This document shows, in pieces, positions 44,999-56,072 of a DNA stretch of 64,000 bases. Position 1 is the first letter of the stretch. Every line of letters begins with the position of its first letter. A program made the translations under genes and the position numbers. Origin of the DNA: Tetradesmus obliquus (taxonomy: Eukaryota > Chlorophyta > Chlorophyceae > Sphaeropleales > Scenedesmaceae); contig CP126191.1 in assembly GCA_030272155.1 (NCBI GenBank), positions 3,308,501 through 3,372,500 on the forward strand. The letters run 5' to 3'. Under the pieces are notes generated by a model. It worked only from the letters and a program-made list of their open reading frames with translations. It was not told where the DNA came from and did not search any database.

Positions 44999-46425
44999 AT
45001 GGTCTCCACAAAGGTGGCCCTGCTGCTGCTGGGCGCCTTCGCCCTGGCAGCAGTTGCCTCTGCTGATAGCTCAAAGGGCGGCAAGGCGGATGGTGGTTTC
45101 TGGGAGAGCAAGGGCTGGGAGAAGGTCCCAAAGGACATGGTGCACGACGACCCAAAGCCACCCAAGGTTCACTCGCCTATCATTCATGACAAGCCAGAGT
45201 GAGTGCTGCTGCGCTGATCAGCAGCGTACTAGTGCGCTTGTGCAGCACAGCTGCTGCTGTACATGCAATCTGCGCCTGCAGCTGACTCGCATGAGTAGCA
45301 CACGAGCTTTGCAGCAATTCCAGCCAGCAGCGCTGCCAGCCTCAGTTTTCGTGGCCAGCACAGCAGTAACAATCACATACCTGCTGCTCTCGCTTGGCTC
45401 CACCCTAGCTCAACGCAACACTGAACCGTCATGCTGTGTTCATTCCCCTGCTGCTGCCTGGCCCTGCAGGAAGGTCGTGATCAAGAACCCGCCCATGCAC
45501 GCTATCCCCCAGGGCCCCCCCAGGGAGCCATTCAACAAGCCCCGCTTCAACATCACCAAGGGCGTGGCACCCCCCAAGCCCGCCAAGGTGAAGATCATGC
45601 CCGTGAAGGAGCCAAAGATCATCGATAAAACGGTGCCCTTCAAGAACGACGAGAAGATCCAGAAGCCGGAGTTCCGCAAGGTGTTCGCTTCTCCTTCCCC
45701 CAAGCCCGCAAAGGTGAAGATCGTGCACGTGAAGGAGCCCAAGATCGTCGATAACAGCCAGCCATTCAAGAACAAGGAGGAGTTCCCCAAGCCCACCTTC
45801 AGGAAGGTCAACGCCCCACCCAGCCCCAAGCCCGTGAAGGTGAAGGAGCCCAAGATTGTGGAGGAGCCCATCAAGGACGTGACCTCGGCACCATTCAAGG
45901 TAGGCTGCTGTCTGTGTGTATGATGTGGCCGAACATAGAACCAGCAGTGTGTATGTTGGGTGATATTTGCCGCAGGTGCGGCAGCAAGCTTGTTTGGTGT
46001 GCTGTGTGCTTGCCAGATGCAGAGGAGGCAGATGCAGCCAGCAAACTGCGCTGCAGCCTGTGTCTAGTGCTGCCCAGGCGACTGAGAGTGCCAGCTGCAG
46101 CAACAGCTCCCTGTCGCACCAACAGCCAATCCATTGTGCACCTCCTACTTTCTGTGCGTCAGCCGTGCAAAGCTGCACAAACAATGCTGCAGCCTCGTCT
46201 CAGCGCCAGTGCTGACAACCTTCCTGCAACTGTGTGACGTGTCACTGCTGCCGCCAGGTGACCAAGGGCTTTGTGGACCCCCCCGGCAAGGACACCATCA
46301 AGATGGACAAGGGCATGCCCACCAAGGAGATCTTCAGGCGCTTCTTTGCTGACGCCAACAGCGGCAACAAGGGCCCCAAGGACGCCAACAAGGGCCCCAA
46401 GGACGTGAAGGACAGCAAGAACTAA
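44999..46425 (+). CDS. Secreted Lys/Pro-rich repeat protein, family not recognised
   Basis: Three exons (44999-45198, 45470-45899, 46258-46425) give 798 nt, 265 aa. The N-terminus MVSTKVALLLLGAFALAAVASA is a clear signal peptide with cleavage near residue 22. The mature part is very rich in Lys and Pro. Exon 2 holds about three ~42-residue repeats, each with KP-x-F, then PKPAKVKI and VKEPKIVD, then a Pro-Phe-Lys end. The last exon ends in NKGPKDANKGPKD short repeats. Codon use is strikingly uniform (AAG, GTG, CCC, ATC), unlike most neighbours, which suggests high expression. A cell-wall, mucilage or polyanion-binding role fits a basic secreted repeat protein but is inference. There is no membrane segment. 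Confidence 0.78.
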
Positions 46426-48541
46426 ATGCAATGAACTACCTACATGTATGTTCTTGCTGGCAGTGCTGGCAGCTAGCAGCAGGCGGTCTGGTGCGCAGCA
46501 ACTGCAGCATGTGATGCTGGTGCTGCGATGGAAACGTACCTGACAGGTCAGCCTGCATGAAGTGAGGTCAGCTCTCCTGCGCCTGCGTTTGCCATGCCAG
46601 CTGAGAGCCTGCTGCTGAAAGATGCAGCATGCTGGCATAAAAGATGCCAGCCTTAGCTACAGGGCACCTCTGCGTACCATCTGTACGTGGTTGTTGGCTG
46701 CAGAGGGTTGGATGAGCAGGGCTGATAATGCTACACTACCACTCGTTGCCTTGAAATACGGGCACACTATTCTTTTGCTGCGCCGCTGAAAGATTGCGGA
46801 CAGCATTCCAAACCGAAAAGGGTGGCGTCTGGGAAAGATTGCTGAAGATCGTTATGTTTTTGAAGATTATGTGAGTTGCAGCATGCCCCGCACTTGAGGA
46901 GCACAGCCAGGCTGGCGGCATACTTGGATCACTGCATGCTGCCCCGTGTGTTCTGCCATGGGTTGCAGCATGTCTTTGATGCAGCAAGTTGCCCCAGCGG
47001 GCAAGCGCTGAGTGCTTCTGGCATGTTTGTAAAAAGATTCAGATGTCATGTCAATACTTGTACACAGCCGCTCCAATCTTAGGGATTGGGTCAGCCAGAT
47101 GGATAATTTGGACTCAACCCAACTGAGTTACAGGGTTGCCTGCAAATCCACAGCGGGGCGTACACGTCTTGCTGATTCTAGCTGAGCTTGCAGGGAGGGC
47201 ATGCTGCACGCAGCGCTGGCCTCACCTCACTGTAATCGGATGAAACAAAAATATGATTGGTAGAGACCAACGCAGACGCTGCCGGGGCGCTGCCGCTTGG
47301 CCAACGCGCCGTACACCACAACAATGCCTTGTGCACCCACCACGGCAGTCAACAGCTCAAACAACCGCCACAGCTGTCGCAACAAAAGGCATGGCGAGCA
47401 GCCTTGTGTGCAAGAAAGAGTTGAGACAATCAGCTGGTCCACTTGGCCAGATCAAATGCATATGTTACATGCATGTCACATGCATGTTACATGCATGTCA
47501 CATGCATGGCATGCATGGCATGCATGTGACGTGCCGGCATGCCGACTGGCGGACATGCGGACTTGCATGTGACATGCATGTGACATGTGGTCATGCATAT
47601 GACACGCCGATATTGCTGACAACCATACAAAGCTGTGGTGTCATTACATCACTGCTTGAACACCTTGCAGAAATGAGGTCTGTCACAGAAATGTGTTATG
47701 TTTGCACATTTTGCCAACTGGCACAAAAACAAGCAGCAGCACCTGTCAGGTTGCATGCTGCAGCACCACTGGCACAGCTGCTGAAATACACACAAAGTTC
47801 TGGTGATTTCTCAGGTGAGCCATCACCAGACCACTTGGATCAGGACAAATGTGTCCACGCTTATGCAACACACACTGGTGGAACAAAACATATACATTTC
47901 AATCCAAGGGACCAAATGGCAGGTGGCTGCACGCAGATGAAATGAGTGCATCTTTTGTTGGACGCCATGCTTGATAAAGTGTGTTACGACACACCACAAC
48001 ACTAGGCAGAGAGCTGCACGCTACACCGCAGGCTGCCTTGCCATGTTGACGACAGAACAGCTGCTTGTACCTGCAGCCTATGAGGCAGCAGGCCGTCCTG
48101 CCTCTTGAAAGCATGCAGGCATGAAAGAAATGCCAAAACGTGCGCAAGCTGGCGCAAACATGCAGAACAATGAGCTGATGGACTTGCCATGTCGATGGCA
48201 GCCCTGCAGAGATCAAAACACAACAGCTGCAGCAATGTACACAGCTGCTATGTGGTTGCTTATGGGATGCAGCACAAGCACCACCCCGTTTCCAACACCA
48301 CCCGGCCCAGCTCACACACCCTTCCGCCCATGCTACTGCTCATTGCACCTCTTGCGCTCAACAGAATGCTGGAGCGTGAGGTGCCAGCAAAGAAACATGT
48401 GCGAGTGTACATGCGCTCATTGTGGCATGCCATGTGGGGATGCGCCCGCCCAGGCGCCCACCACACACATGATTGCTGTTCATGCAACAATGCACCTGAT
48501 ATTTTGTCCGCTCTGACATGCAACAACACATACAGCGACTC
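46426..48541. other. Convergent intergenic region with an ATGCATGTNAC repeat cluster
   Basis: Between the secreted-protein stop and the fasciclin-gene stop. A plus-strand open frame spans 47253-47945 but runs through the short repeat and shows no domain. No gene is supported. Confidence 0.45.
47459..47602. repeat. Cluster of near-palindromic ATGCATGT(C/T)ACATGCATG units
   Basis: About 140 bp is built mostly from CATGCATG joined by TCA, TTA, GCA or TGA spacers, in both orientations. Examples are TTACATGCATGTCACATGCA on the left arm and GCATGTGACATGCATGTGAC on the right arm. The two arms are inverted relative to each other around about 47530, so a long imperfect hairpin is possible. Confidence 0.75.
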
Positions 48542-51500
48542 TCATTGCACCCATGCACCCAACGCCACAGCTGCTGCTGCAATGCCTGCAAGCTGCACAG
48601 CTGCAGAACACACCGGGCGTGCAGCAGCGCTTGCTGCTGTAGCAGGAGCACGCAGCGAGCCTGGCCCATTGGAAGTTGGCACGGTCCCAAGTTCTGCTGC
48701 TGTCTCAGGCGGTATGAGCACCTTATCAATCACATGCACAACCGCTTTGCCGCCAATCAGGTCCGAGGTTGTGATCACCGCACCGTCTACAGCTAGCAGC
48801 GCAGCAGCCGAGGCAGGTGGTGCCTGCTGCTGCTGCTGGCCCTGCTCTGCCACCAGGCGGGAGCTGCTGCTGTCTACTGCAGCGTGTGGTGCTGATGCTG
48901 CTGATGGGTGTGACCCACCTCCCCTGCATGCAGTCAGCATAAACAATAACTGGTTCAGAAGTAAGATGTGGTGGCTGAGATAACACGCAACTGCTTTTGC
49001 CGTTGATATGCAGGAAAATTTATAGCAGGCTAATAGTCGGTGTCATGGCAGCACCTGCAGGTGTAAGCCATGCAAGGATGCACTGATGCAGCTGACCCTT
49101 GGATCGATGGCATACAGCAGATGTGCTAAAAGCAGTAGTTTTACTTCAACTGCACCACAGCAAAGCAACAGGCCAAACCTATTGTTAGCGATAATCCCCT
49201 GCACAGAGCCCAGAACTCACCCCCGCAGCCGCTGCACATGCAGCAGCGATGCCGCCTGCGTCCTGACCATCTGCCCTTCTGCCAATGCAAGTAGCGCCTT
49301 GCTGCCCAGTGCCACGCCAGACACCATGTGCCCAGACACCACTGCGTCGGCCAGGGAGGCATTGCTCAGCAGTGCGCGTTGTGCAGCAGGGGACAGGCGG
49401 TCCAGGAAGGAGCGCAGCGCCTGCACAGGGTCAGCAGCAAGTCAATAGCAGCCGCACAGAAACAAACATTGTGGTTGCTTGCAAAGAAGCGTGTGTGCTT
49501 TTGGCAGGGCAAGCTGTACTGTTTAAACGCGTCCATATGAACTGCCACACATGTAATTGGCGCTCCCGCTCATCATACAAGCTGCTCTTGACAAAGCAGC
49601 CATGCCTTTGCACTCTATTCAACAACCAAAAGCTGGGCTGCATACTACAATGCATCGCCGTAAGTCATGTCACACCTTCACAACGCCAGCCACTGCTGCA
49701 CGATTCACAAACGTCAGCGCAGCTGGCCTGCCGTCTCACCTCATTACTCGGCACAAACAGCGTCAGCACTGCTGCATACTCTGACAGCTCAGCAGCCATG
49801 CCAGCTTGCTGAACCAGCCCAGCAAACCCTAGCAGCTGCTGCGCAGGGTCTTGCAGCACGGCCATAGCTGAAGCATACCGGCCACCAGGCCCTCCCGATG
49901 CGCTGCCTTGCTCTGCTGCAACGGATGCAGCTTGGTCTGGCGACAGCAGCGAGTCCACAACATGCGCAACTGCCTGGCCTGACTGTAGGTCTGGCTTGAT
50001 TATGCTGATAATGGCACCTGTCGGCAGGTGCTGCAGCCGCGCTGTGCCATCATCAGGCCTGCATGCAATACAACGCAGATGCAGTGGTGACATGCATTGC
50101 AGCGGGTGTTTGCAATTTGATTGAAGATTTGCTCTGCAGATGCTACAAAGCACCAGCAATGCTCCTGGCCGCAGCCACATCCAGCACGGATGGAAAACAG
50201 CACTACAGCAAAGCCATACTAGGACGTATCCTGCTGCACTACTGCTGCTGCTGCTGCCTTCACCAGACGCCCAACACCTTCAGGCTGCACTACTGCTGCT
50301 GCTGCTGCTGCTGCTGCCCTCACCAGACGCCCAACACCTTCAGGCTGCCGCCTCCTGCTGTGGTCAGCACTGCACCAGGCGCCAGCTGCTCCAGCTTCAG
50401 AACCAGGCCAGGCACTGTCAGGCTGTTAAGTTGTGCAGCCAGCTGCGCCTGCTTCAGGCCTGACAGCACATCTGATATGCTGGAGCTCTGCCGTTGCAGT
50501 GGCGCAGCGGCTTGGCGCAGTGTGGGGTAGGCAGCCTCAAAAGCCTGCAGCAGCAGGCAATTGAAGCCATATGTACATCAGCTTGTGTTCCGTGATGTGT
50601 TCCGTGGCTTACTCGGATAGTATGTCCTGCAACGTGGTGTCTGCTCACTGGCACCGCCACTGATAGCAAGCCCCATGCTGCAAATGCAAAGCACACAGCA
50701 GTAGGCCACACGCCACCACGCTGCGGAGCAATGTCAGGTATTGCGTGCTCACCGCGTCATTCGGAATGAAGACTGTCCCTTCAAAAGAAGGGTCTGACAG
50801 AGGCGTTGCTGCGCCTGCTGCATCCACTGCCTCCATCCAGTGGTCAACAGATGATGCTGCCTGTGCCAGCGGCACCAGCACACCTGGCTCCTCTGCATGT
50901 TAAACAGAGCATACACAAGACACAACAGTCTCAAGACATGTGTAAGTATGTGCTGGTGTGCAACTGCTTACGCCCTCAAGTGATGTGCTGTCGGTTGAAA
51001 CATAAGCCAGGGCAGTTGCAAGTAGTGCAGTGCTGTGCGCGTACGGCATGTTCAGCCGGCTGACAACGAACAGCAACTGCATGCAGGCAGAGACGCCACC
51101 CAGCAGTGCTGTGTAAAATGACAACTTTTACACAAAGCCAGGCTGTGTGTCAACGACTTGCTCAGGTGGGCTCTGTGAACTGCAGCAGTTGGTTCTTCTG
51201 GCTATCGGTGAAGACAGGTGAGGCAGTATGTGCACAGAAGCCATCGCGAGCGTGTCTTGCAGGACATGCTACACATGCTGCTGCATGCAGGTCCCACACC
51301 TGAGTTGTGCTGTGACAAGGGATCAATGATCCCCTGAACTGCATACGTGTCAGGCGGCACCTCGTCTCCTGCAAGACCTGGTGGCTTGCTGCTGGAAGTG
51401 CGGCGGTCCCGCAGCGTGCCTGCAGCTGCTGGCCCAGAAAGCATCTCCATTGTGATGGCCTGGCCAGGGTCTGACAGCTCGATCACCCGCGCAGACACAG

Positions 51501-51699
51501 AGAGGCCGCCTGCATTGACACCAAAACATGCACATGTACAGTGTGTCAGAGGTGTTGATGTGTACTTTGGGCTGACGGCTCGGGGAACAGGCCGTGAGGT
51601 GCTTGCTGTTGACCTACTGCTGCACTCACCCGAGAGCAACAGCACCAGGACGCACAACGGCACCCATGGCCGCGCGCGTCTGTTATATATGCGTCTCAT
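48542..51699 (-). CDS. Fasciclin (FAS1) domain protein, secreted and probably GPI-anchored
   Basis: FAS1 proteins act in cell adhesion and wall matrices. Supported exons are 51699-51630, 51509-51300, 51076-50972, 50890-50753, 50544-50324, 50058-49740, 49420-49221 and 48923-48542. A small exon at 51201-51134 is tentative but is needed to keep phase. With it the product is 570 aa. The start has a signal/anchor sequence (WVPLCVLVLLLSGG). FAS1 domain 1 shows GTVFIPNDA, VLSGLKQAQLAAQLNSL, and the terminal H2-like GQAVAHVVDSLL. Domain 2 shows AVLTLFVPSNE, LADAVVSGHMVSG and GKAVVHVIDKVLIPP. The C-terminus ends in a hydrophobic tail (AAVQLAGIAAAAVALGAWVQ) after small residues, as in a GPI-attachment signal. 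One donor junction is duplicated in the intron. Confidence 0.83.
50250..50345 (-). repeat. Duplicated donor junction in the fasciclin gene
   Basis: The end of the exon at 50324 (SLKVLGV, then TG/GTGAGG) is copied 60 bp deeper in the intron at 50264 with donor GTGAAG. Both copies contain CCTGAAGGTGTTGGGCGTCT and are followed by CAG-type repeats in gene sense. A stop codon follows the true donor in frame, so reading through is not tolerated. Confidence 0.87.
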
Positions 51700-52498
51700 G
51701 CGTTTGTAGACAACTCAAAGGCATCGCTGGTGCCACTCCATGCGATCCACGCCGCAAGTGACACCACGAGCGAGGAACTACTGGCGTTTGCTTCCACAAA
51801 CGCCCCTGTTCAATGCAGATTATGTCTATTTGTTTAAATCAATAAAGTTTAGACCCTTGCGTCTGCAGTTTCAGGCTTTGTGGATCACCACAGTTGCACG
51901 AACATGTGGGACGACAGCCATGAGCATGGCTTGCTACTGACGGTGATTCGCTTTTGCATTAACGCTGGTATCGCAGACAGATTGACTCTCGGCAAGCTGC
52001 AGCGACACACTAGTAGTGGCGGGCGGGGAGTGAGTCAAGTCCCGGAAAACACACCCAGGTGATTCATCTGTGCCGACGAGGGTGGTGAGATGAGGCAAAC
52101 AAGAAGCGACCATTGATTTGCAAAACATTTGATATGATATAAAACCTTGGGGTTTGTCCTTGCCATTGGCTCGTTGCTTCTGTACGTATTCTTGGCCTGC
52201 TCACCCTCAGGGTGCAGGGCCTGCACTCAAGCCTTGAAGGTGAGAGATAGTGAGGTATAGACGTATATCGAGCACCGACCACTAGAGGATTGATATAAGC
52301 AGTGTGAACCGCATCCTCATCTGCATGCCTGCCAGGGATAGCTATGTGATGTGATACACAGGGAAGTTCATGCCACCTTGCAGCACCTGCACATTTCCTT
52401 ATTTCCGGCACACATATAAAGAAAGTTGCCGAATTGCATTCATTACAAGCACACAATCATATGTTGCTGCAGCTCCAACCACTACTCGCCTTTCAGCG

Positions 52499-52581
<83 letters not shown>

Positions 52582-54120
52582 CACCTGCTGGGGCGTAGCA
52601 CTGCATTCAAAGACTCAGCTCCCGGAGCAGGCACCTCGTCCCACGCATCCCATGCCGCATTGTGGCACAATGCGCCGTTGCGCAGCGCGCAACTTGCATG
52701 CGCAACAGAAAATGGCGCACCTTGCATTACATGCCTGAACTTGTCAACTATTCAATCTCAGGCACTGCATATTTGCTGGCAGAGACGCCAACCAAAAGAA
52801 TTGCAGTGCAAGCAAACCAGCTCCACCATCCAACACTGTGCAGCTGGACATGGACATGTCCTGCACCAGTCTTGTTATGCAACACCAGACACAAGAAACA
52901 ACACATGCGTGGTCCTCAGGGCTCGGTGGGTGTCTAACTTCGTTGTTATACATGCACTTAAACTGCTTTATAAGCAGTTCACAGTAGCAGCCTGCTTACA
53001 AGCAGCAAGCAAGGCAACAAAAGCACTGCACGCTTGCCAAATGATATCATGCTGGTGGATAATAATAACAGTCTTCTTGTAAGCCATACCTTGTCATCGG
53101 CATCGGCAACCGCGCCCCGTACGGAGCGGAAACTACGACTATTATTGCCTCTCTATTGGTGAGGGGTAGACCACCCAGACCCCCTCACCGCCTTCACCAG
53201 GCAGCAGGTGGGAATCATGCTGGTGGATAGAGGGCTACCAGCCTATACACATTAAAGTCGAGCAGCTGCATCCTTCCACCCATCTGGCCCCACATGCCAT
53301 ATCTACACACCTTCTGCCCAGCAGTCCGGCAGCAGCAACCACTTGAAATACAGTGCAGTAATATGCACCTCACAGCAACAGTGCGTGTTGCTCCGCCTTG
53401 TGCAACACAATTGCGCTGCTGTATACACCCTCCAGGGGCTCTCTCGGAGTGTGACAGCGCACCACACCACAGCATCAATAGCGATATGCATTGGCAGCTG
53501 TCACAGCAACAGCTGCTTGCTACAGGCATGTTACAGCCTATGTAGCATCCAATGCGCGTTGTGCGCAATGCGTGCCAACACAGCCGCCACGCCAGCAACC
53601 ACCCTTCAGCGCCTGCTGGTGCTTGTGGCTTTATTCGAAAACAGATTGCAACAGATGCAAAGGCATATCCCAGCCAGCGCTTTGTAAAACTTCCAGGCAT
53701 GTTGCAGCCTGCAATTCGCTCGATGCAACAAGTGCGAACAAGATACACCACAGCGCGGATGACATTGCCCAACTTCAATTTCCCGCCCTTGGTCACATAC
53801 TCTCCACGCATGCACCCCAAAGGCACTCCTGCATGCCTGATATGCACATTTGTTCACGGCAGCAGCGCAAAGGACAACAGCAACTTCTCCACAGGTGTGG
53901 TCACGACCCCTGGTCTAGGAATAGGTCAGACCTCATTTTAAATGATAATGAAGGGCTCTGGACGAGCTACTGACAAACTCACCAGGCCAACAAAGCAACT
54001 CCCGACAAATCAAGCTGGCTGCAGTACTGCTGCAGTAATGATCACTGCATCAACTTGGTGGGTTGACCTATCGGCAGGGCAACCCCCACACATGCTGGTG
54101 CTGCTGCGCCATGCATGCAG
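51700..54120. other. Intergenic region upstream of the fasciclin gene with a long CTG tract
   Basis: 2.4 kb between the fasciclin start and the DUF2306-like stop. No complete gene is supported. A minus-strand frame at 53215-53847 contains EYVTKGGKLKLGNVIRAV with a possible donor at about 53752, which could be an isolated exon, but no partner exons were found. A 27-unit CTG run lies at 52500-52580. Confidence 0.4.
52500..52580. repeat. Pure (CTG)27 microsatellite outside recognised genes
   Basis: Uninterrupted CTG on the plus strand, 81 nt, followed by TCACCTGCTGGGG. It is one of the two longest triplet tracts in the window and the only long one I cannot assign to an intron or exon. Confidence 0.9.
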
Positions 54121-55181
54121 CTAATGAGCATGATTCCCACGCGCACGTGGTGCGTGACCACGCTTCACAGACTGCCGTGCTAGCAGCTCGCAGCAGCCTA
54201 TGCATGCTGCTGCAGCACTGTAGGAGCACACGTAGAACGCTGACAACTTGTTCTCTTTTACTTGCATGTCCATAGCCCCAGTGAAGTGCAGCGCTGCTCC
54301 CACCAGCAGCACCAGCAGCCGTGCAAGCGCAAAGGTCAGCCCAGCACCGATGTGCCTGCAGCAAGGTGGGGGTGCAGTCATAGGCAGCAAGTTGAAGCAG
54401 GCCCGCTTATGCTGTGGGGAGCTCTAACATGCATTTTCAACCACACACTGCAACCGACCACACACTGCACACTGCAATTGAGCAGACACTGCAAGATACG
54501 AAATGCACGCCTGCCGCTAGCACACGCACAAAGCAGCTGCTGCAGCAATCGCAGCAGCTTCTGTGTGTCTGCTGTCATCTGCAGGGTCAGCCAGCAGCTG
54601 CTGGAGGATTCCTTGTTTCCAGTGCTATTACTCTCTCACCTGATGGCGAAAGCAGCATGCGTTTTGAAGTCGCGCTGCACTGCAACCGCTGCAACTGCCC
54701 GCACAGCTGTGTAGGTGAACCAGCCAGCCAAGGGCCTGTAGAACGTGTGCAGGTGCACTCCATGCTCATACACCAGCAACGGCTCCATCATCAGATAGCC
54801 AGCAATCACTGCTGCTGCCGCTGCAAAGAACAGGCTGCCGACCATCCTGTGCAGCGTTGGATGCCGCTTCCTGATGCTGCTGCTGAGCTGTACAGGCACT
54901 GACAGGGTCCAGACAGCTCCAAGCAGGCAGTGCAGCACTCGAATGAATGGAAGGTGCCTGAACCTCGCTATACTGTCGGGGTTTGCGGCCACAAACACAG
55001 GTGCTGCAGGCATGTGGCCAGGAAGCCAGCCAACCAGCCATGTTGAAGGGTACACCAGCACCCAGAAGGAGAAGAAGAGCGACAGGCCTACCAAGCAGCG
55101 ATGCACACGACTGCTAGATGTTAGGTTGAATCCATGCTGTGCTTGCAAGCGCAACGTCAGGGGCTGCGGGCTAGGAACCAT
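54121..55181 (-). CDS. DUF2306-like multi-pass membrane protein
   Basis: Two exons (55181-54640 and 54355-54121) give 777 nt, 258 aa, phase 2 at the junction. About six hydrophobic segments are visible, e.g. VGLSLFFSFWVLVYPSTW, VLHCLLGAVWTLSVPVQL, GSLFFAAAAAVIAGYLMM and ALARLLVLLVGAALH. Between them are the family-like conserved charged/His positions: HRMVG after the second segment, HTFYRPLAGW, and RDFKTHAAFAIRH before the fifth. In DUF2306 proteins comparable His and Arg positions recur, but no biochemical role is established. The start at 55181 is the first ATG after a stop-rich stretch. It is head-to-head with the MATE gene. Confidence 0.68.
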
Positions 55182-55632
55182 GGACGACTATGCGCAGAAG
55201 ATGGAGTAGGAAGTTCAACTGGAGGTGCAACAGACCAAACTAGAACGACTATATTAGACGGCACCTCGTCAGGCTTCGCTATAAGTATACGCGCTGCGTA
55301 CCACATCAAGTGTGTGGCTGACTTTCGGGTTGTCAGTGTGAGGTCATGCCCTGGTCCCCCACCTGTTGTCAGCTAGACAAAGAACTGTTCAAATGTTGCT
55401 GTCAAAGCAATTGCGAACTGTTGTGGCAGGTGTCACGTGCGCAGCCACGTCGAGTTCCGACAATCATACTGACCTCCGACATCAGCACGTTCCTGCCAGC
55501 CAACGTTATACAAGGACTTGCAATGCGAAAACATTGGTAACGGAGGTTGAACGCGTCTGGTCCGATGGTCACACGCAGCAACACCAGGGACAACAGCAGT
55601 AGCAACAGCAGCAGTAGCAGCAGCAGCAGCTG
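55182..55632. promoter_or_regulatory. Head-to-head region of the DUF2306-like and MATE genes
   Basis: 451 bp between divergent start codons, so promoters must be short or shared. A GCAGTAGCAGCAGC-type run ends just before the MATE start. No specific element was identified. Confidence 0.45.
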
Positions 55633-55984
55633 ATGGCTCGTTTGCCTTACGGCTCTCCGCGTTCAGACGCCGGATCCTTTGCTTCATGGCACTCTTACAC
55701 ACAGCTAAACAGGGATGAGTTCGGCAACTCCGTGCTGCAGCAGGCACACCCAGCAAACCTTCCCTTGCACCAAGCAGCATGGTTTCCCAAAGATGCAGAA
55801 GCAGAGCAGCAGCAAGAGGAGGCAGCAGACGATGTGCAGTTCCCGCCCAGCCTCCTACAGGAGTGCGAACAGTAAGTTAGCTGGGAGCAATAAAGTTTGG
55901 GCAGAACCAGTCAATCCGAAGCCGGCATTTGCTCCTGCTGCTGGAAGGAACACTGCTGACACGCCTGCTGCTGCTGCCGTTACA

Positions 55985-56072
<88 letters not shown>

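Noticed and set aside
47253-47945. 230-codon plus-strand open frame
   Set aside because: It runs through the CATGCATG repeat cluster, has no domain, signal peptide or splice support, and its composition follows the repeat.
55110-55145. GGTTGAATCC resembling a tRNA B box
   Set aside because: It lies inside the coding exon of the DUF2306-like gene, and no matching A box or cloverleaf is found.
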